Part shown: piece after piece, positions 7,871-15,761 of the stretch
Numbering within the stretch: position 1 is the stretch's first letter
Layout of the letters: the number at the start of each line of letters is the position of its first letter
Assembly (NCBI GenBank): GCA_029561955.1
Contig: JAKQWO010000070.1
Span: forward strand, 1 to 64,000
Direction: 5' to 3'
Length of the DNA stretch: 64,000 nt
DNA from: Candidatus Cloacimonadota bacterium
GTDB taxonomy: Bacteria; Cloacimonadota; Cloacimonadia; Cloacimonadales; Cloacimonadaceae
Program-made: the position numbers and the translations under genes
Notes under the pieces: model-generated
What the model saw: the letters and a program-made list of their open reading frames with translations, nothing else
Told to the model about the DNA's origin: nothing
Database searches by the model: none

Positions 7871-9322
7871 TCAACTCCTTCTCAGACGGCTATTGAGAAT
7901 GCCAAGCTCCTGCCTATACTTGGCTACAATGCGTCTCGATACTGTAATTCCTTGTTCTTTGAGCTTATCCATGAGGTCTTGATCGCTCAAGGGCTGATCC
8001 TTATCTTCACATTCCACCATGAGGGTGATCTGGCTCTTAACGTGTTGACGTGAGATGCTTTCAAAGTTTTGATCCAAGCCGGCTGTGCTGGTAAAAAAGT
8101 CCTTCAACGGAAAGATTCCGTAGGGTGTTTCCGCATATTTGTGGCTGACAACCCTAGATATGGTGGATTCATTCACACCCACATCCTGCGCTATCACTGA
8201 GTAGGTGAGCGGTTTCAGGATGCCTGTGCCGGAGTAGAAAAAGTCCTTTTGATGCTTGATGATGGAGAGCGAGACCTTTTCTAAGGTGCGCATGCGCATG
8301 TGGATGGACTTGATCAAAAACTTGGCGGAATTGACTCTACTGCGGACGAAGCTCAGCGTCTCCCTATCCGAAAACCCTCTGGTAATCAGCTTTCTGTAGC
8401 GAGGGCTGATGATGATGTTGGGTGTGATTTGATCGTTGAGAATCACCACATATTCGCCATCCACCAGCTTCCATGTGAGATCTGGAAAGACGTAGCTGGC
8501 GTTGGATGGCTGGATGCGCAATCCGGGCTTGGGATCAAGGCGTGCAACCTGCTCTTTTGCCATGAGGATGGTCTCTTCTGAGACGCCAAAATGCGAAGCA
8601 AGCTTTTGATAGCGACGGTGGATGAGGTTGTCAAACTGATCTGTGACCAAGCCCACCAAGATGCGGTTCCCACGCTGCTCTTCAGACAACTGAGCCAGCA
8701 AGCTTTGTGAAATATCGAGGGCTGTGATGCCTTTCGGACTGAGATGCAGCATGAGCTGATGCAGCTCCTCAGCACGCCTGGGACAGAGCTTAAAGATTCT
8801 TCCTGCAGCAGCGATATCATAGCCTTGGGGCAAGAAGCCAAAGCTGTCGCAGCTATCCAGCAATTCGTTGCAGAAATCCAGCTCCGCCTCGCTCAGGTCA
8901 TAGGCGTTTAGCTGATCCAGGTAGTTGCTGCGTCCATCTTCCTCATAGACGATCTGCCGCTCCGGTTGCTCCACGTCATAATCCTCTCTTCTGGAGGTGT
9001 ATGAATAGTGATATTCGTTCCATTGATCAAGGATTTCCGTGAGCTCCTTGACCTCGTCTATGGTGTTTGACTCGCTGTCCAAGCCATCCTGATCTTCGAT
9101 GGAGGCAGCGTTTTCCCTGTTTTCCTTGAGCGTGGTTTCATCTGTAGTCTCCTCGTCCTTTTCTTCTCTGATCTCCAAAAGTGGGTTGCTTTCAAGCTCC
9201 TGTTTGATATAGCTTTCCAGCTCCAAAATGGGCAATGCCAACATTTTGAGAGATTGCAGCATCTTGGGCTTGAGAGCAAGCTCCTGCTTTTGACGTAGAC
9301 CGAGGTGTTGACTAAATTGCAT
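7871..9322 (-). CDS. rpoN: RNA polymerase sigma-54 factor
   Basis: This is the alternative sigma factor that needs AAA+ activators. The N-terminal glutamine/leucine region I (SQHLGLRQKQELALKPKMLQ), acidic region II, core-binding domain and a C-terminal RpoN box (VSRRIVAKYRQELGI) are all visible. I choose the ATG at 9322; a GTG at 9331 overlaps the lptB stop and would add three residues. It lies directly behind lptB, as in proteobacteria. No sigma-54 activator is in the window. Confidence 0.95.
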   Translation of the reverse strand: MQFSQHLGLRQKQELALKPKMLQSLKMLALPILELESYIKQELESNPLLEIREEKDEETTDETTLKENRENAASIEDQDGLDSESNTIDEVKELTEILDQWNEYHYSYTSRREDYDVEQPERQIVYEEDGRSNYLDQLNAYDLSEAELDFCNELLDSCDSFGFLPQGYDIAAAGRIFKLCPRRAEELHQLMLHLSPKGITALDISQSLLAQLSEEQRGNRILVGLVTDQFDNLIHRRYQKLASHFGVSEETILMAKEQVARLDPKPGLRIQPSNASYVFPDLTWKLVDGEYVVILNDQITPNIIISPRYRKLITRGFSDRETLSFVRSRVNSAKFLIKSIHMRMRTLEKVSLSIIKHQKDFFYSGTGILKPLTYSVIAQDVGVNESTISRVVSHKYAETPYGIFPLKDFFTSTAGLDQNFESISRQHVKSQITLMVECEDKDQPLSDQDLMDKLKEQGITVSRRIVAKYRQELGILNSRLRRS

Positions 9323-9327
9323 GATTA

Positions 9328-10068
9328 TCACTCAAAAGGGTTACTGAGAAAGCGTTCTCCCAGATACACTTGCCGAGCCTTTTCATCGTTGATAAGCTCA
9401 CGTGAAGATCCGGAGACGATCACCTTCCCTTCGAAAATAATATAAGCACGATTGACGATTTTCAAAGTCTCGATCACGTTATGATCCGTAATCATCACTC
9501 CGATGTTCTTATCTCTAAGCTTGCCAATGATATCCTGAATATCCGCCACAGCTATTGGATCCACACCCGCAAAAGGCTCATCCATGAAGATGAAAGCGGG
9601 CGAAGTCACCAGCGCACGGGTGATCTCCAGTTTCCTGCGTTCGCCACCCGAAAGCGTGTATGCCTTTTGTTTGGCAAGCTTTGTGAGACCAAGCTCGCTT
9701 AGAGCCTCTTCCAAACGACGCTTTTGCTCTGATTTGGGCAGCTTGAGCGTCTGCAAAATGGCCAGGATATTGTCCTGAACGCTCAATTTGGCAAAGATAG
9801 AGGGAGCTTGAGCCAGATAGCCCAGCCCCAACCGTGCACGCTTGTACATGGGAAGACGAGTGATTTCTTTATCATCCAGCATCACTTTGCCTCGATTGGG
9901 TTTAGCCAAGCCGATGATCATGTAAAACGTGGTAGTCTTTCCAGCCCCATTCGGCCCCAAAATAGCTACAACTTCACCTTGCTTGATCTCAAGGGAGAGA
10001 TCGTTGACCACGGTGCGCCGCCCGTAGATTTTCACCAAGTTGTGAGCTCTTATCGTTTGTGTCTTCAT
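9328..10068 (-). CDS. lptB: LPS export ABC transporter ATP-binding protein
   Basis: LptB powers extraction of lipopolysaccharide from the inner membrane. Walker A is GPNGAGKTT, the ABC signature is TLSGGERRKLEI and Walker B is FIFMDEPFAGVDP. The 246-aa size is standard, and the TLSGGERR plus NIGVMITDHNV pattern is typical of LptB. It sits between the LptA-like gene and rpoN. The membrane partners LptF/LptG are not in the window. Confidence 0.95.
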   Translation of the reverse strand: MKTQTIRAHNLVKIYGRRTVVNDLSLEIKQGEVVAILGPNGAGKTTTFYMIIGLAKPNRGKVMLDDKEITRLPMYKRARLGLGYLAQAPSIFAKLSVQDNILAILQTLKLPKSEQKRRLEEALSELGLTKLAKQKAYTLSGGERRKLEITRALVTSPAFIFMDEPFAGVDPIAVADIQDIIGKLRDKNIGVMITDHNVIETLKIVNRAYIIFEGKVIVSGSSRELINDEKARQVYLGERFLSNPFE

Positions 10069-10099
10069 ACCCTAAAATTTAGCTGGAATTCAGCCGTTG

Positions 10100-11185
10100 T
10101 CAAGGCTTGTTATAGAATTTGTAGCTGCCTCGAATGCCCTGACTCATCCTCATCAGCTCTAACTTGTTATCACTCGTAAACTTCGCCTCCAAAAACTCGC
10201 CTTTTGCCACGTTGAAAAACTCGTCTTCTTTTTCGCCTTCAGGCCGGTGGAAAGAGTAGCTCACCTTATTTGAAGCACTGAAGGATTCAATGCCATCATC
10301 CTGGAAAGCGAGGCTCACAAAGCCAGCCTCCACCACGTTTTCCTTCTCGCCGCCCCGTTCTTGGGAAAAGAACACCCTGCAGCTATCCTGCAGCTCTGCC
10401 CGCTGAAGCTTCCGTTCATCCAGATAGAGGTAAAATTCTTCTGCAGTGGCAATTGCGTAGTCCGAACTGAAAGACGGCTTCCCCGTGAAGACCACCTTTT
10501 CCTCATTGAGCAGGTAGATGAGGAAGTCGCTCTTGACCTGATAATCTACACTGCTGACGAAGGCATTGAAGGTGGCAATGATCTTGCGGTCTTCGTGATG
10601 ATATTCGATCTTGTCCGCCCGGATAAAGAGGCTATCCGGCGCATTGGACCTGATCTGAGGCTCTTCGATCATGTAGGCATAGCCAGCCTTTCTATCCCAA
10701 AACGCATAGCCACAACTGGCCAGAGCATCCTCATCCTTATCCCAAGCACGCACATCCTTCCACACGGTGAGCTGATCCAAATCCCGCCTGTAGACCCCAT
10801 AATCGCTCTCAAACCATCTAAAGGAGCCATCCTTACGCTGTTCAGTGATCCTCACTTTCCCACCCAAATTCAGCTCTTCCGAGTAGCGATAATAGGCCAC
10901 GCTATCCGCCACGATAGCCAAAGAATCGTTGCTAACCCTCACATTCCCATCCAAGCGCGCCACTTTGGAGGTATCAAAGAGATAAGCCCGATCGCTCTTA
11001 AACTCCGTATCTCCATAGAAGAAATGCACCTTACCGCTGAGCTCCAAGACCTGCTCATTGTGCATACGGTTCAGAAAAAGTTTGTCAGAATGGATGAGTT
11101 TGAAGCTTTCCTGCTTGGACGCCGGCTTAGCCCAAATGCAGAGTATCAGCAGCAAAAGCAGGCTACCAATTGAAATCCGCTTCAT
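10100..11185 (-). CDS. LptA/OstA-like periplasmic LPS transport protein
   Basis: From the ATG at 11185 the product is about 361 aa with a signal peptide (hydrophobic residues 5-20). An OstA-type repeat follows: KLIHSDKLFLNR, VLELSGKVHFFYGDTEFKSDRAYL and LDGNVRVSNDSL resemble LptA beta-jellyroll strands. It is longer than E. coli LptA and has a C-terminal extension of unclear role. It overlaps lptC by 23 bases and precedes lptB, so it probably forms the periplasmic bridge of the Lpt system. Confidence 0.8.
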   Translation of the reverse strand: MKRISIGSLLLLLILCIWAKPASKQESFKLIHSDKLFLNRMHNEQVLELSGKVHFFYGDTEFKSDRAYLFDTSKVARLDGNVRVSNDSLAIVADSVAYYRYSEELNLGGKVRITEQRKDGSFRWFESDYGVYRRDLDQLTVWKDVRAWDKDEDALASCGYAFWDRKAGYAYMIEEPQIRSNAPDSLFIRADKIEYHHEDRKIIATFNAFVSSVDYQVKSDFLIYLLNEEKVVFTGKPSFSSDYAIATAEEFYLYLDERKLQRAELQDSCRVFFSQERGGEKENVVEAGFVSLAFQDDGIESFSASNKVSYSFHRPEGEKEDEFFNVAKGEFLEAKFTSDNKLELMRMSQGIRGSYKFYNKP

Positions 11186-11732
11186 CAAACTTTCCATCTG
11201 CACTCACGATGTCCATATAGGCAAAATCCACCGCCGGATTGGTGCGTAAGCTTTCTCCCCTCAGAATGTTACCATCATTTTCCAGCGTCACTTTCCCTGG
11301 CACTGTGATCTCATCCGTATTCCTATCCCAGACCATAGAACCGCCATACACCTTACCTGAAGGCGAACTCAAGACCACATTCCCATAGGCAAAGATCATG
11401 TTTCTGGTATCATCCACGATGGTTGAATCTGCACTTAAATATGTGGGAAGCTTGGTCTTAGGATCCATTGATGTTATCCTCACATCAATTGCCTTGAGCA
11501 TCCTCTTTTCATACCAGCGGTCTATCTTTTTGGCGTAAAGCTCGTATTCCACGTGATCTCCCACATATTCCAGGATGGTCACTTTTTCGCTGGTTTCATC
11601 TGGCAAACTGAGGTCAGACCTTTCTGTAGCGATAGTTAAATCTTGCCCTTTACAGGAGATAAGAGCCAAGGCCCAGAAAAGCAAGAGGAGGCTAAGAAAT
11701 CCTCGCCAGATAAGCCTGAATCGCCTGCTCAT
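11163..11732 (-). CDS. lptC: LptC-like LPS export lipoprotein
   Basis: This 189-aa protein has an N-terminal hydrophobic segment ending ALALISCKG, which reads as a possible lipobox with Cys27. A beta-rich region with OstA-like features (MIFAYGNVVLSSPSGKVYGG, GKVTLENDGNILRGE) follows. LptC normally docks LptB2FG to LptA. The start overlaps kdsC by 41 bases and the stop overlaps the LptA-like gene. Assignment rests on size, topology and gene order. Confidence 0.75.
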   Translation of the reverse strand: MSRRFRLIWRGFLSLLLLFWALALISCKGQDLTIATERSDLSLPDETSEKVTILEYVGDHVEYELYAKKIDRWYEKRMLKAIDVRITSMDPKTKLPTYLSADSTIVDDTRNMIFAYGNVVLSSPSGKVYGGSMVWDRNTDEITVPGKVTLENDGNILRGESLRTNPAVDFAYMDIVSADGKFDEADFNW

Positions 11733-12246
11733 AAATTCCTTTCTTCTTGAGCACCATCTCGATGCACTCGCGCACTGCGCCTTCGCCGCCCTTGGCTTGT
11801 GTCACATAATCCACCAATTGCGGAATCCCAGCCGCAGCATCGGCAGGACAGACAGACACCGCCACGGCCTTCATCAGGGGAAAATCATTCCAGTCATCGC
11901 CCATAAACAGCATATTTTCAAAGCCCAAGCCCAGTTTTTTCAGCAGTTCTTCTGCGAGCTTGAGTTTATAGGGAATCTTCTGGTAGACATGATCAATCTT
12001 TAGGTCTTGACACCGGCGTGCCAACGCTTCAGAAGTGCGTCCCGTGATCACAGCCGTCTGAATATCCGTAGACCGCAGCATCATAAAGCCCAGTCCATCG
12101 CGGGCATCAAAATCCTTAAGTTCCTGCCCTTCATTGCCATAGATGATCCCACCCTGGGTGAGCACACCATCACAATCAAAGGCCAAAAGCTTTATCTTAT
12201 CCCAGTTCACAGCCGGTTTCCGGGGTTTCACAATCTCTTTAAACAC
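11692..12246 (-). CDS. kdsC: 3-deoxy-D-manno-octulosonate-8-phosphate phosphatase
   Basis: This HAD-family phosphatase releases KDO from KDO-8-phosphate. The catalytic motif is AFDCDGVLTQGG (nucleophile and acid Asp), with VITGRTS and FMGDDWNDFPLM further on. No cap domain is present, as in KdsC tetramers. Translation starts at GTG (12246) behind a GGGAGG site. It lies between kdsA and lptC, matching the KDO synthesis and LPS transport cluster of other diderms. Confidence 0.92.
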   Translation of the reverse strand: MFKEIVKPRKPAVNWDKIKLLAFDCDGVLTQGGIIYGNEGQELKDFDARDGLGFMMLRSTDIQTAVITGRTSEALARRCQDLKIDHVYQKIPYKLKLAEELLKKLGLGFENMLFMGDDWNDFPLMKAVAVSVCPADAAAGIPQLVDYVTQAKGGEGAVRECIEMVLKKKGIYEQAIQAYLARIS

Positions 12247-12262
12247 CTTTTCTTCACCTCCC

Positions 12263-13066
12263 TCAGATAAACGTCTCTTTCATCCTTTTAGCACGGATTA
12301 ACAAGGCTTCAAGCTCATTTAAAGGCAACATGCTGGCTGCATCGCTGAGCGCTTGCGCTGGATTGGGATGAGTCTCGATGAAAAGACCTTGCACGTATCC
12401 TGTTGCGATTGCAGCAGATGCCATCATGGACGCGTACTCCGGTGCTCCACCGGACACGTTGCCGATCGAGGGTCTTTGCAGCGAATGCGTCACGTCATAG
12501 ACTATCGGGAAGCCGCTTTCCGCCATGATGGGAAAGCTGCGGAAGTCCACCACCAGGTTGTGATAGCCAAAGCTTGCCCCGCGTTCGGTGAGCAAAATCT
12601 GTTCGTTCCCCGCACTACTGGCCTTCTTTGCCGCAGCGTGCATGTCTTCCGGCGCCATAAACTGTCCCTTCTTGATATTGATGATACGCGAAGTCTGCGC
12701 AGCCGCCTGAATCAGGAAAGTCTGCCGGGATAAAAAGGCCGGTATCTGCAATATATCACACACTTTAGCAGCCTTTTCCACCTCGTCACTTTCGTGCACA
12801 TCCGTGAGCACAGCAAAGCCATACTCGCCTTTTAGCCTCTGCAAGAGCTCCAAGCCCTCATCAATGCCCGGCCCAGAAGCAGAGGCCACCGAGCTGCGAT
12901 TTGCCTTGCTGTAAGAAGCCTTAAACACCAGAGGGATGCTCAGCTTCTCGCTCAGCTCGCACAGCTTTTCTGCCACCTCTTTCATGATGGCATATTCTTC
13001 CACCACGCAAGGCCCAGCGATCAAAAAGAAGGTCTGCGCCTGCTTTAACTTATTATATAGATTCAT
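12263..13066 (-). CDS. kdsA: 3-deoxy-8-phosphooctulonate synthase
   Basis: It condenses arabinose-5-phosphate with phosphoenolpyruvate to KDO-8-phosphate. The 267-aa TIM barrel shows LIAGPCVVE, VFKASYSKANRSS and GFPIVYDVTHSLQ motifs. The GPCVVE cysteine near the N-terminus is where metal-dependent KDO-8-P synthases carry a ligand, so this may be the metal-dependent type (inference). It lies ten bases after the metK stop. Confidence 0.95.
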   Translation of the reverse strand: MNLYNKLKQAQTFFLIAGPCVVEEYAIMKEVAEKLCELSEKLSIPLVFKASYSKANRSSVASASGPGIDEGLELLQRLKGEYGFAVLTDVHESDEVEKAAKVCDILQIPAFLSRQTFLIQAAAQTSRIINIKKGQFMAPEDMHAAAKKASSAGNEQILLTERGASFGYHNLVVDFRSFPIMAESGFPIVYDVTHSLQRPSIGNVSGGAPEYASMMASAAIATGYVQGLFIETHPNPAQALSDAASMLPLNELEALLIRAKRMKETFI

Positions 13067-13076
13067 AATTCTTGCC

Positions 13077-14249
13077 TTAAGATAGCTTGTGTATTCTCTC
13101 CCAGCTAAAGTCCTGATCCTCTCTACCGAAATGACCGTAGGACGCCGTGGGCAGATATATTGCTTTCTTAAGGTCGAGATATTCTATGATTCCCTTTACT
13201 GTCAAGTCAAAATTGCTTCTTATCAGCTTTTCTATCTCCGGATTGGGCATAACGCCGGTATCGAAGGTGTCTACCATCAAAGAGATAGGCTCATGATCAC
13301 CGATCACAAAAGAAATCTGGATCAGACATTCTTCTGCCAAACCCGAACCAACCACGCTTTTGGCGATATGCCGCGCCATGTAGGACGCACTGCGATCCAC
13401 CTTGCTGGGGTCTTTACCAGAAAAAGCACCGCCGCCATGTGGAGCCCAACCACCGTAGGTGTCTACGATGATTTTACGACCAGTGAGACCGCAATCCGCA
13501 GCCGGACCGCCATCTTCCCACATGCCCAAGGGATTGATTTTGATCTCGTAGTTGTTAGCCTTAACTGTCGTATGCTCATCGTCTTCCATCGCTTGGATGG
13601 TGGGATAGATCACCAGCTCGGTGATGGCTTCTTTGAGCTGGGCAAAGCCCTTTTCATCCAGAGGTTGATGGTTTGTGGAAATCACCAATGTTTCCAAAGA
13701 TGTGGCTTTATGACCACAAAAGCGCATACTGACCTGCGATTTGGCATCCGGAAGCAACTGCGGCAAGGTGCCGTCTTTACGAAGCGTACTGAGTTTAAGC
13801 AGCAGATCGTGAGCCATAGTGATGGGAATAGGCATCATCTGACGCGTCTGATTGCAGGCATAACCAAACATCAAGCCTTGGTCACCAGCACCTGTATTTC
13901 TGGCCAGATCGGCCTCTTGATTGTGCATGTAGTTTTGGATCTTGCAATTGAAGCCAAAACCCTTATCCGGGTAGATATAGCCTATATCTTTGATAACCTT
14001 GCGGGCTATGGATTCAAGGTCCAAATCCAATTTCTTGGTGCTGGAAGTTTCGCCAGCCATGATCAGAAGATTCTTGGTGCAGAGGGTCTCGCAAGCTACA
14101 CGGCTATTGGGATCCTGAGCTAAATACGCATCCAAAACAGCATCCGAAACTTGGTCACAAACCTTGTCCGGATGCCCCTCGCTCACGGATTCACTGGTGA
14201 AAACGTAAGCATTCTTGTCACAAGGGAGATTGGCATTAAGTGCACTCAT
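13077..14249 (-). CDS. metK: S-adenosylmethionine synthetase
   Basis: It makes S-adenosylmethionine from methionine and ATP. The 390-aa protein has the ATP-binding EGHPDKVCDQVSDA near residue 22, GAGDQGLMFGYAC and the P-loop-like GGGAFSGKDPSKVDRS. AdoMet would feed the radical-SAM enzyme KamA elsewhere in the window. The 5' region (14250-14400) has a hairpin but no riboswitch I can identify. Confidence 0.96.
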   Translation of the reverse strand: MSALNANLPCDKNAYVFTSESVSEGHPDKVCDQVSDAVLDAYLAQDPNSRVACETLCTKNLLIMAGETSSTKKLDLDLESIARKVIKDIGYIYPDKGFGFNCKIQNYMHNQEADLARNTGAGDQGLMFGYACNQTRQMMPIPITMAHDLLLKLSTLRKDGTLPQLLPDAKSQVSMRFCGHKATSLETLVISTNHQPLDEKGFAQLKEAITELVIYPTIQAMEDDEHTTVKANNYEIKINPLGMWEDGGPAADCGLTGRKIIVDTYGGWAPHGGGAFSGKDPSKVDRSASYMARHIAKSVVGSGLAEECLIQISFVIGDHEPISLMVDTFDTGVMPNPEIEKLIRSNFDLTVKGIIEYLDLKKAIYLPTASYGHFGREDQDFSWERIHKLS

Positions 14250-14304
14250 CTCTTTTCTCCTCTTAGGTTTATTGTTTTTTTATAAATAACCTGCCCAAAA
14301 GCAG

Positions 14305-14329
14305 ATGACCGGCTGCTAAAGCCGGTCAT
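14305..14329 (-). terminator. Hairpin between tRNA-Lys and metK
   Basis: ATGACCGGC and GCCGGTCAT form a perfect 9-bp stem around TGCTAAA. Read on the minus strand it follows tRNA-Lys and is trailed by CTGCTTTTG, so it may end the tRNA transcript; the T-run is short. Confidence 0.45.
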
Positions 14330-14404
14330 TCTTTAGAGAAGAAGCCGCACTTTAGCACATTTGTCACACGGAGCAAAGGGCAAATCACCGTGATTTTAAA
14401 AAGA

Positions 14405-14480
14405 TGGTACATCTCCGGGGATTCGAACCCCGGACCCACTGATTAAGAGTCAGTTGCTCTACCGACTGAGCTAGAGATGC
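14405..14480 (-). tRNA. tRNA-Lys (anticodon CTT)
   Basis: On the minus strand the acceptor GCATCTC pairs with GAGATGT (one wobble). The anticodon stem-loop ACTGA-CTCTTAA-TCAGT contains CTT, the T-arm is CCGGGG-TTCGAAT-CCCCGG and CCA is encoded. A TTGACA hexamer at 14522-14517 lies 37 nt before the mature end. Confidence 0.95.
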
Positions 14481-14516
14481 ACATACTTGAGAGCACTATT
14501 TTGTAGGTGCCTCATA

Positions 14517-14522
14517 TGTCAA
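14517..14522 (-). promoter_or_regulatory. Probable -35 element of tRNA-Lys
   Basis: TTGACA on the minus strand ends 37 nt upstream of the tRNA-Lys mature 5' end. AAATAG follows at a short (15-nt) spacing; the -10 element is weak. Confidence 0.5.
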
Positions 14523-14667
14523 GCGAAATGTAAAGAATTATGAATAAAAGGAGAGGTTTACTAACTTCATACCAATCAGTTATGCCTATTACGATTGCCC
14601 TTTTCAAAACCTTTCCCTTTTTCCTCCTCACCACCCTTTATGCAAACCGGATTCATTTTACTCTCGA

Positions 14668-14970
14668 AACACCTACTATTTTAGTAGGTGTTCATTTCCG
14701 CGCACGGGTGTCGGGAAAAGCAGGTCTTTCTGAAATATTTGACTGTCGGACGGAAAAAAGTAACAGGAAACGGCCTTTTTTGACCCACCTTAAAGCCGCT
14801 GTTTATGCGGCGTCCCTGCCCCGCCCCTGCTCGGCTCCTCCTCCATTGAGCAGGAATGGCATGGGATTGCAATAGGTTACACGTTTGGGAGGGGAAGGGC
14901 CAAGAAAGAAGGTGAACCTTTTCAAAAAGTCAAATGTTTTGATATATTCTCGGTTTTTCAGGGGTGATTA
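14668..14970 (+). repeat. Interspersed repeat R1, copy B
   Basis: This complete copy starts with an 11-bp perfect hairpin (AACACCTACTA, TTT loop, TAGTAGGTGTT; 14668-14692). It continues through GCCGC-TGTTTAT-GCGGC, then GGTTACACGTTTGGG and ends at CTCGGTTTTTCAGGGG. On the minus strand it carries an uninterrupted frame of about 63 codons (14681-14872), also open in copies C and D. The preceding stretch 14523-14667 shows no gene or other feature I can name. Confidence 0.85.
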
Positions 14971-14979
14971 AGGCCCAAA

Positions 14980-15130
14980 ATGGCACCCTGTACGGGCACT
15001 CGCTGCGCACCGAAGGTACCGGCGTTAGCCGCACCGCTGGATGTACAGAGGACCCCGTACGGGGACAGTCTGCACATGGTCGGTTCAGCGACCGACCCTA
15101 CATGCGGCGGTTCAGTGACCGCCCGTACAG
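14980..15130. repeat. R3 palindrome cluster
   Basis: Two clear dyads are GGTCGGT-TCAGCG-ACCGACC (15078-15097) and GGCGGT-TCAGTG-ACCGCC (15106-15123). GTAC-containing degenerate copies precede them from about 14985. The loops share TCAGNG while the arms differ by paired changes. Confidence 0.65.
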
Positions 15131-15196
15131 TTGTAGATGAGGGGAAGAAAAGCTCAACCATAGGGATAGAGCCGATTGCATAATTCAGGATAAGCA

Positions 15197-15224
15197 GAAA
15201 GCTGCCAATAAATTAGCAGCTTTC
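15197..15224 (-). terminator. Terminator-like hairpin after the C_GCAxxG_C_C gene
   Basis: GAAAGCTGC pairs with GCAGCTTTC (9 bp, 10-base loop), 33 bases past the stop at 15257 on the minus strand. The following bases are only moderately T-rich. Confidence 0.5.
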
Positions 15225-15256
15225 ATGTAGAATTTATACCGGAAAAACTTGGTGAT

Positions 15257-15703
15257 TTATTTAGCAGCTTTTGCGGCTATCATTTCATCCACGATCTCAA
15301 TTACCGTATTGATTGCCAGCTTGCATTGTTTTGCCATAATTCCTTTACTGGCGGCCACTTCCCTTTCTTCCGGGATGTTTACGTTGTAGCCTATGATGTC
15401 CAAGCAGTCGGCATGTCCCATTGTTTCCAAGAAGCGGCGGGTCAGCTCTCTGGCCGGCTCATCAGCGAGGGTGTTACAGCTTGGGTCTGCACTTGCCAAA
15501 TTCTGTCCCAGAGCCATAATACCGGCGGTAAGAGCTCCGCAAACGTTCCCCGTTTTCATGCCGCCGCCAAATCCGGCGCAAATCTTGGTGGCATACTCTT
15601 CATGGGCGGGGTCGACAAACTGCTTTAGGACGCTTTGGGCGCAGTTTAGACCTGCATCGCGCTCTTTTGCGGCTGCCTGTTGCTTTTCCTGAGTAGTTTT
15701 CAT
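15257..15703 (-). CDS. C_GCAxxG_C_C family protein
   Basis: This 148-aa protein matches the C_GCAxxG_C_C pattern. GLNCAQSV near residue 20 is followed by CAGFGGGM, then VCGALTAGIMALG, and single cysteines near residues 92 and 113. The family is thought to be redox-active and is often near oxidoreductases; its reaction is not established. The start ATG at 15703 has a GAGG site upstream. It precedes no obvious partner here; the neighbouring 2-hydroxyacid dehydrogenase lies upstream on the same strand. Confidence 0.85.
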   Translation of the reverse strand: MKTTQEKQQAAAKERDAGLNCAQSVLKQFVDPAHEEYATKICAGFGGGMKTGNVCGALTAGIMALGQNLASADPSCNTLADEPARELTRRFLETMGHADCLDIIGYNVNIPEEREVAASKGIMAKQCKLAINTVIEIVDEMIAAKAAK

Positions 15704-15761
15704 ACGTATTCCTCTCGTATCGTATTTATTTTTATGGGGTTACAATATATAGTGACATGGG

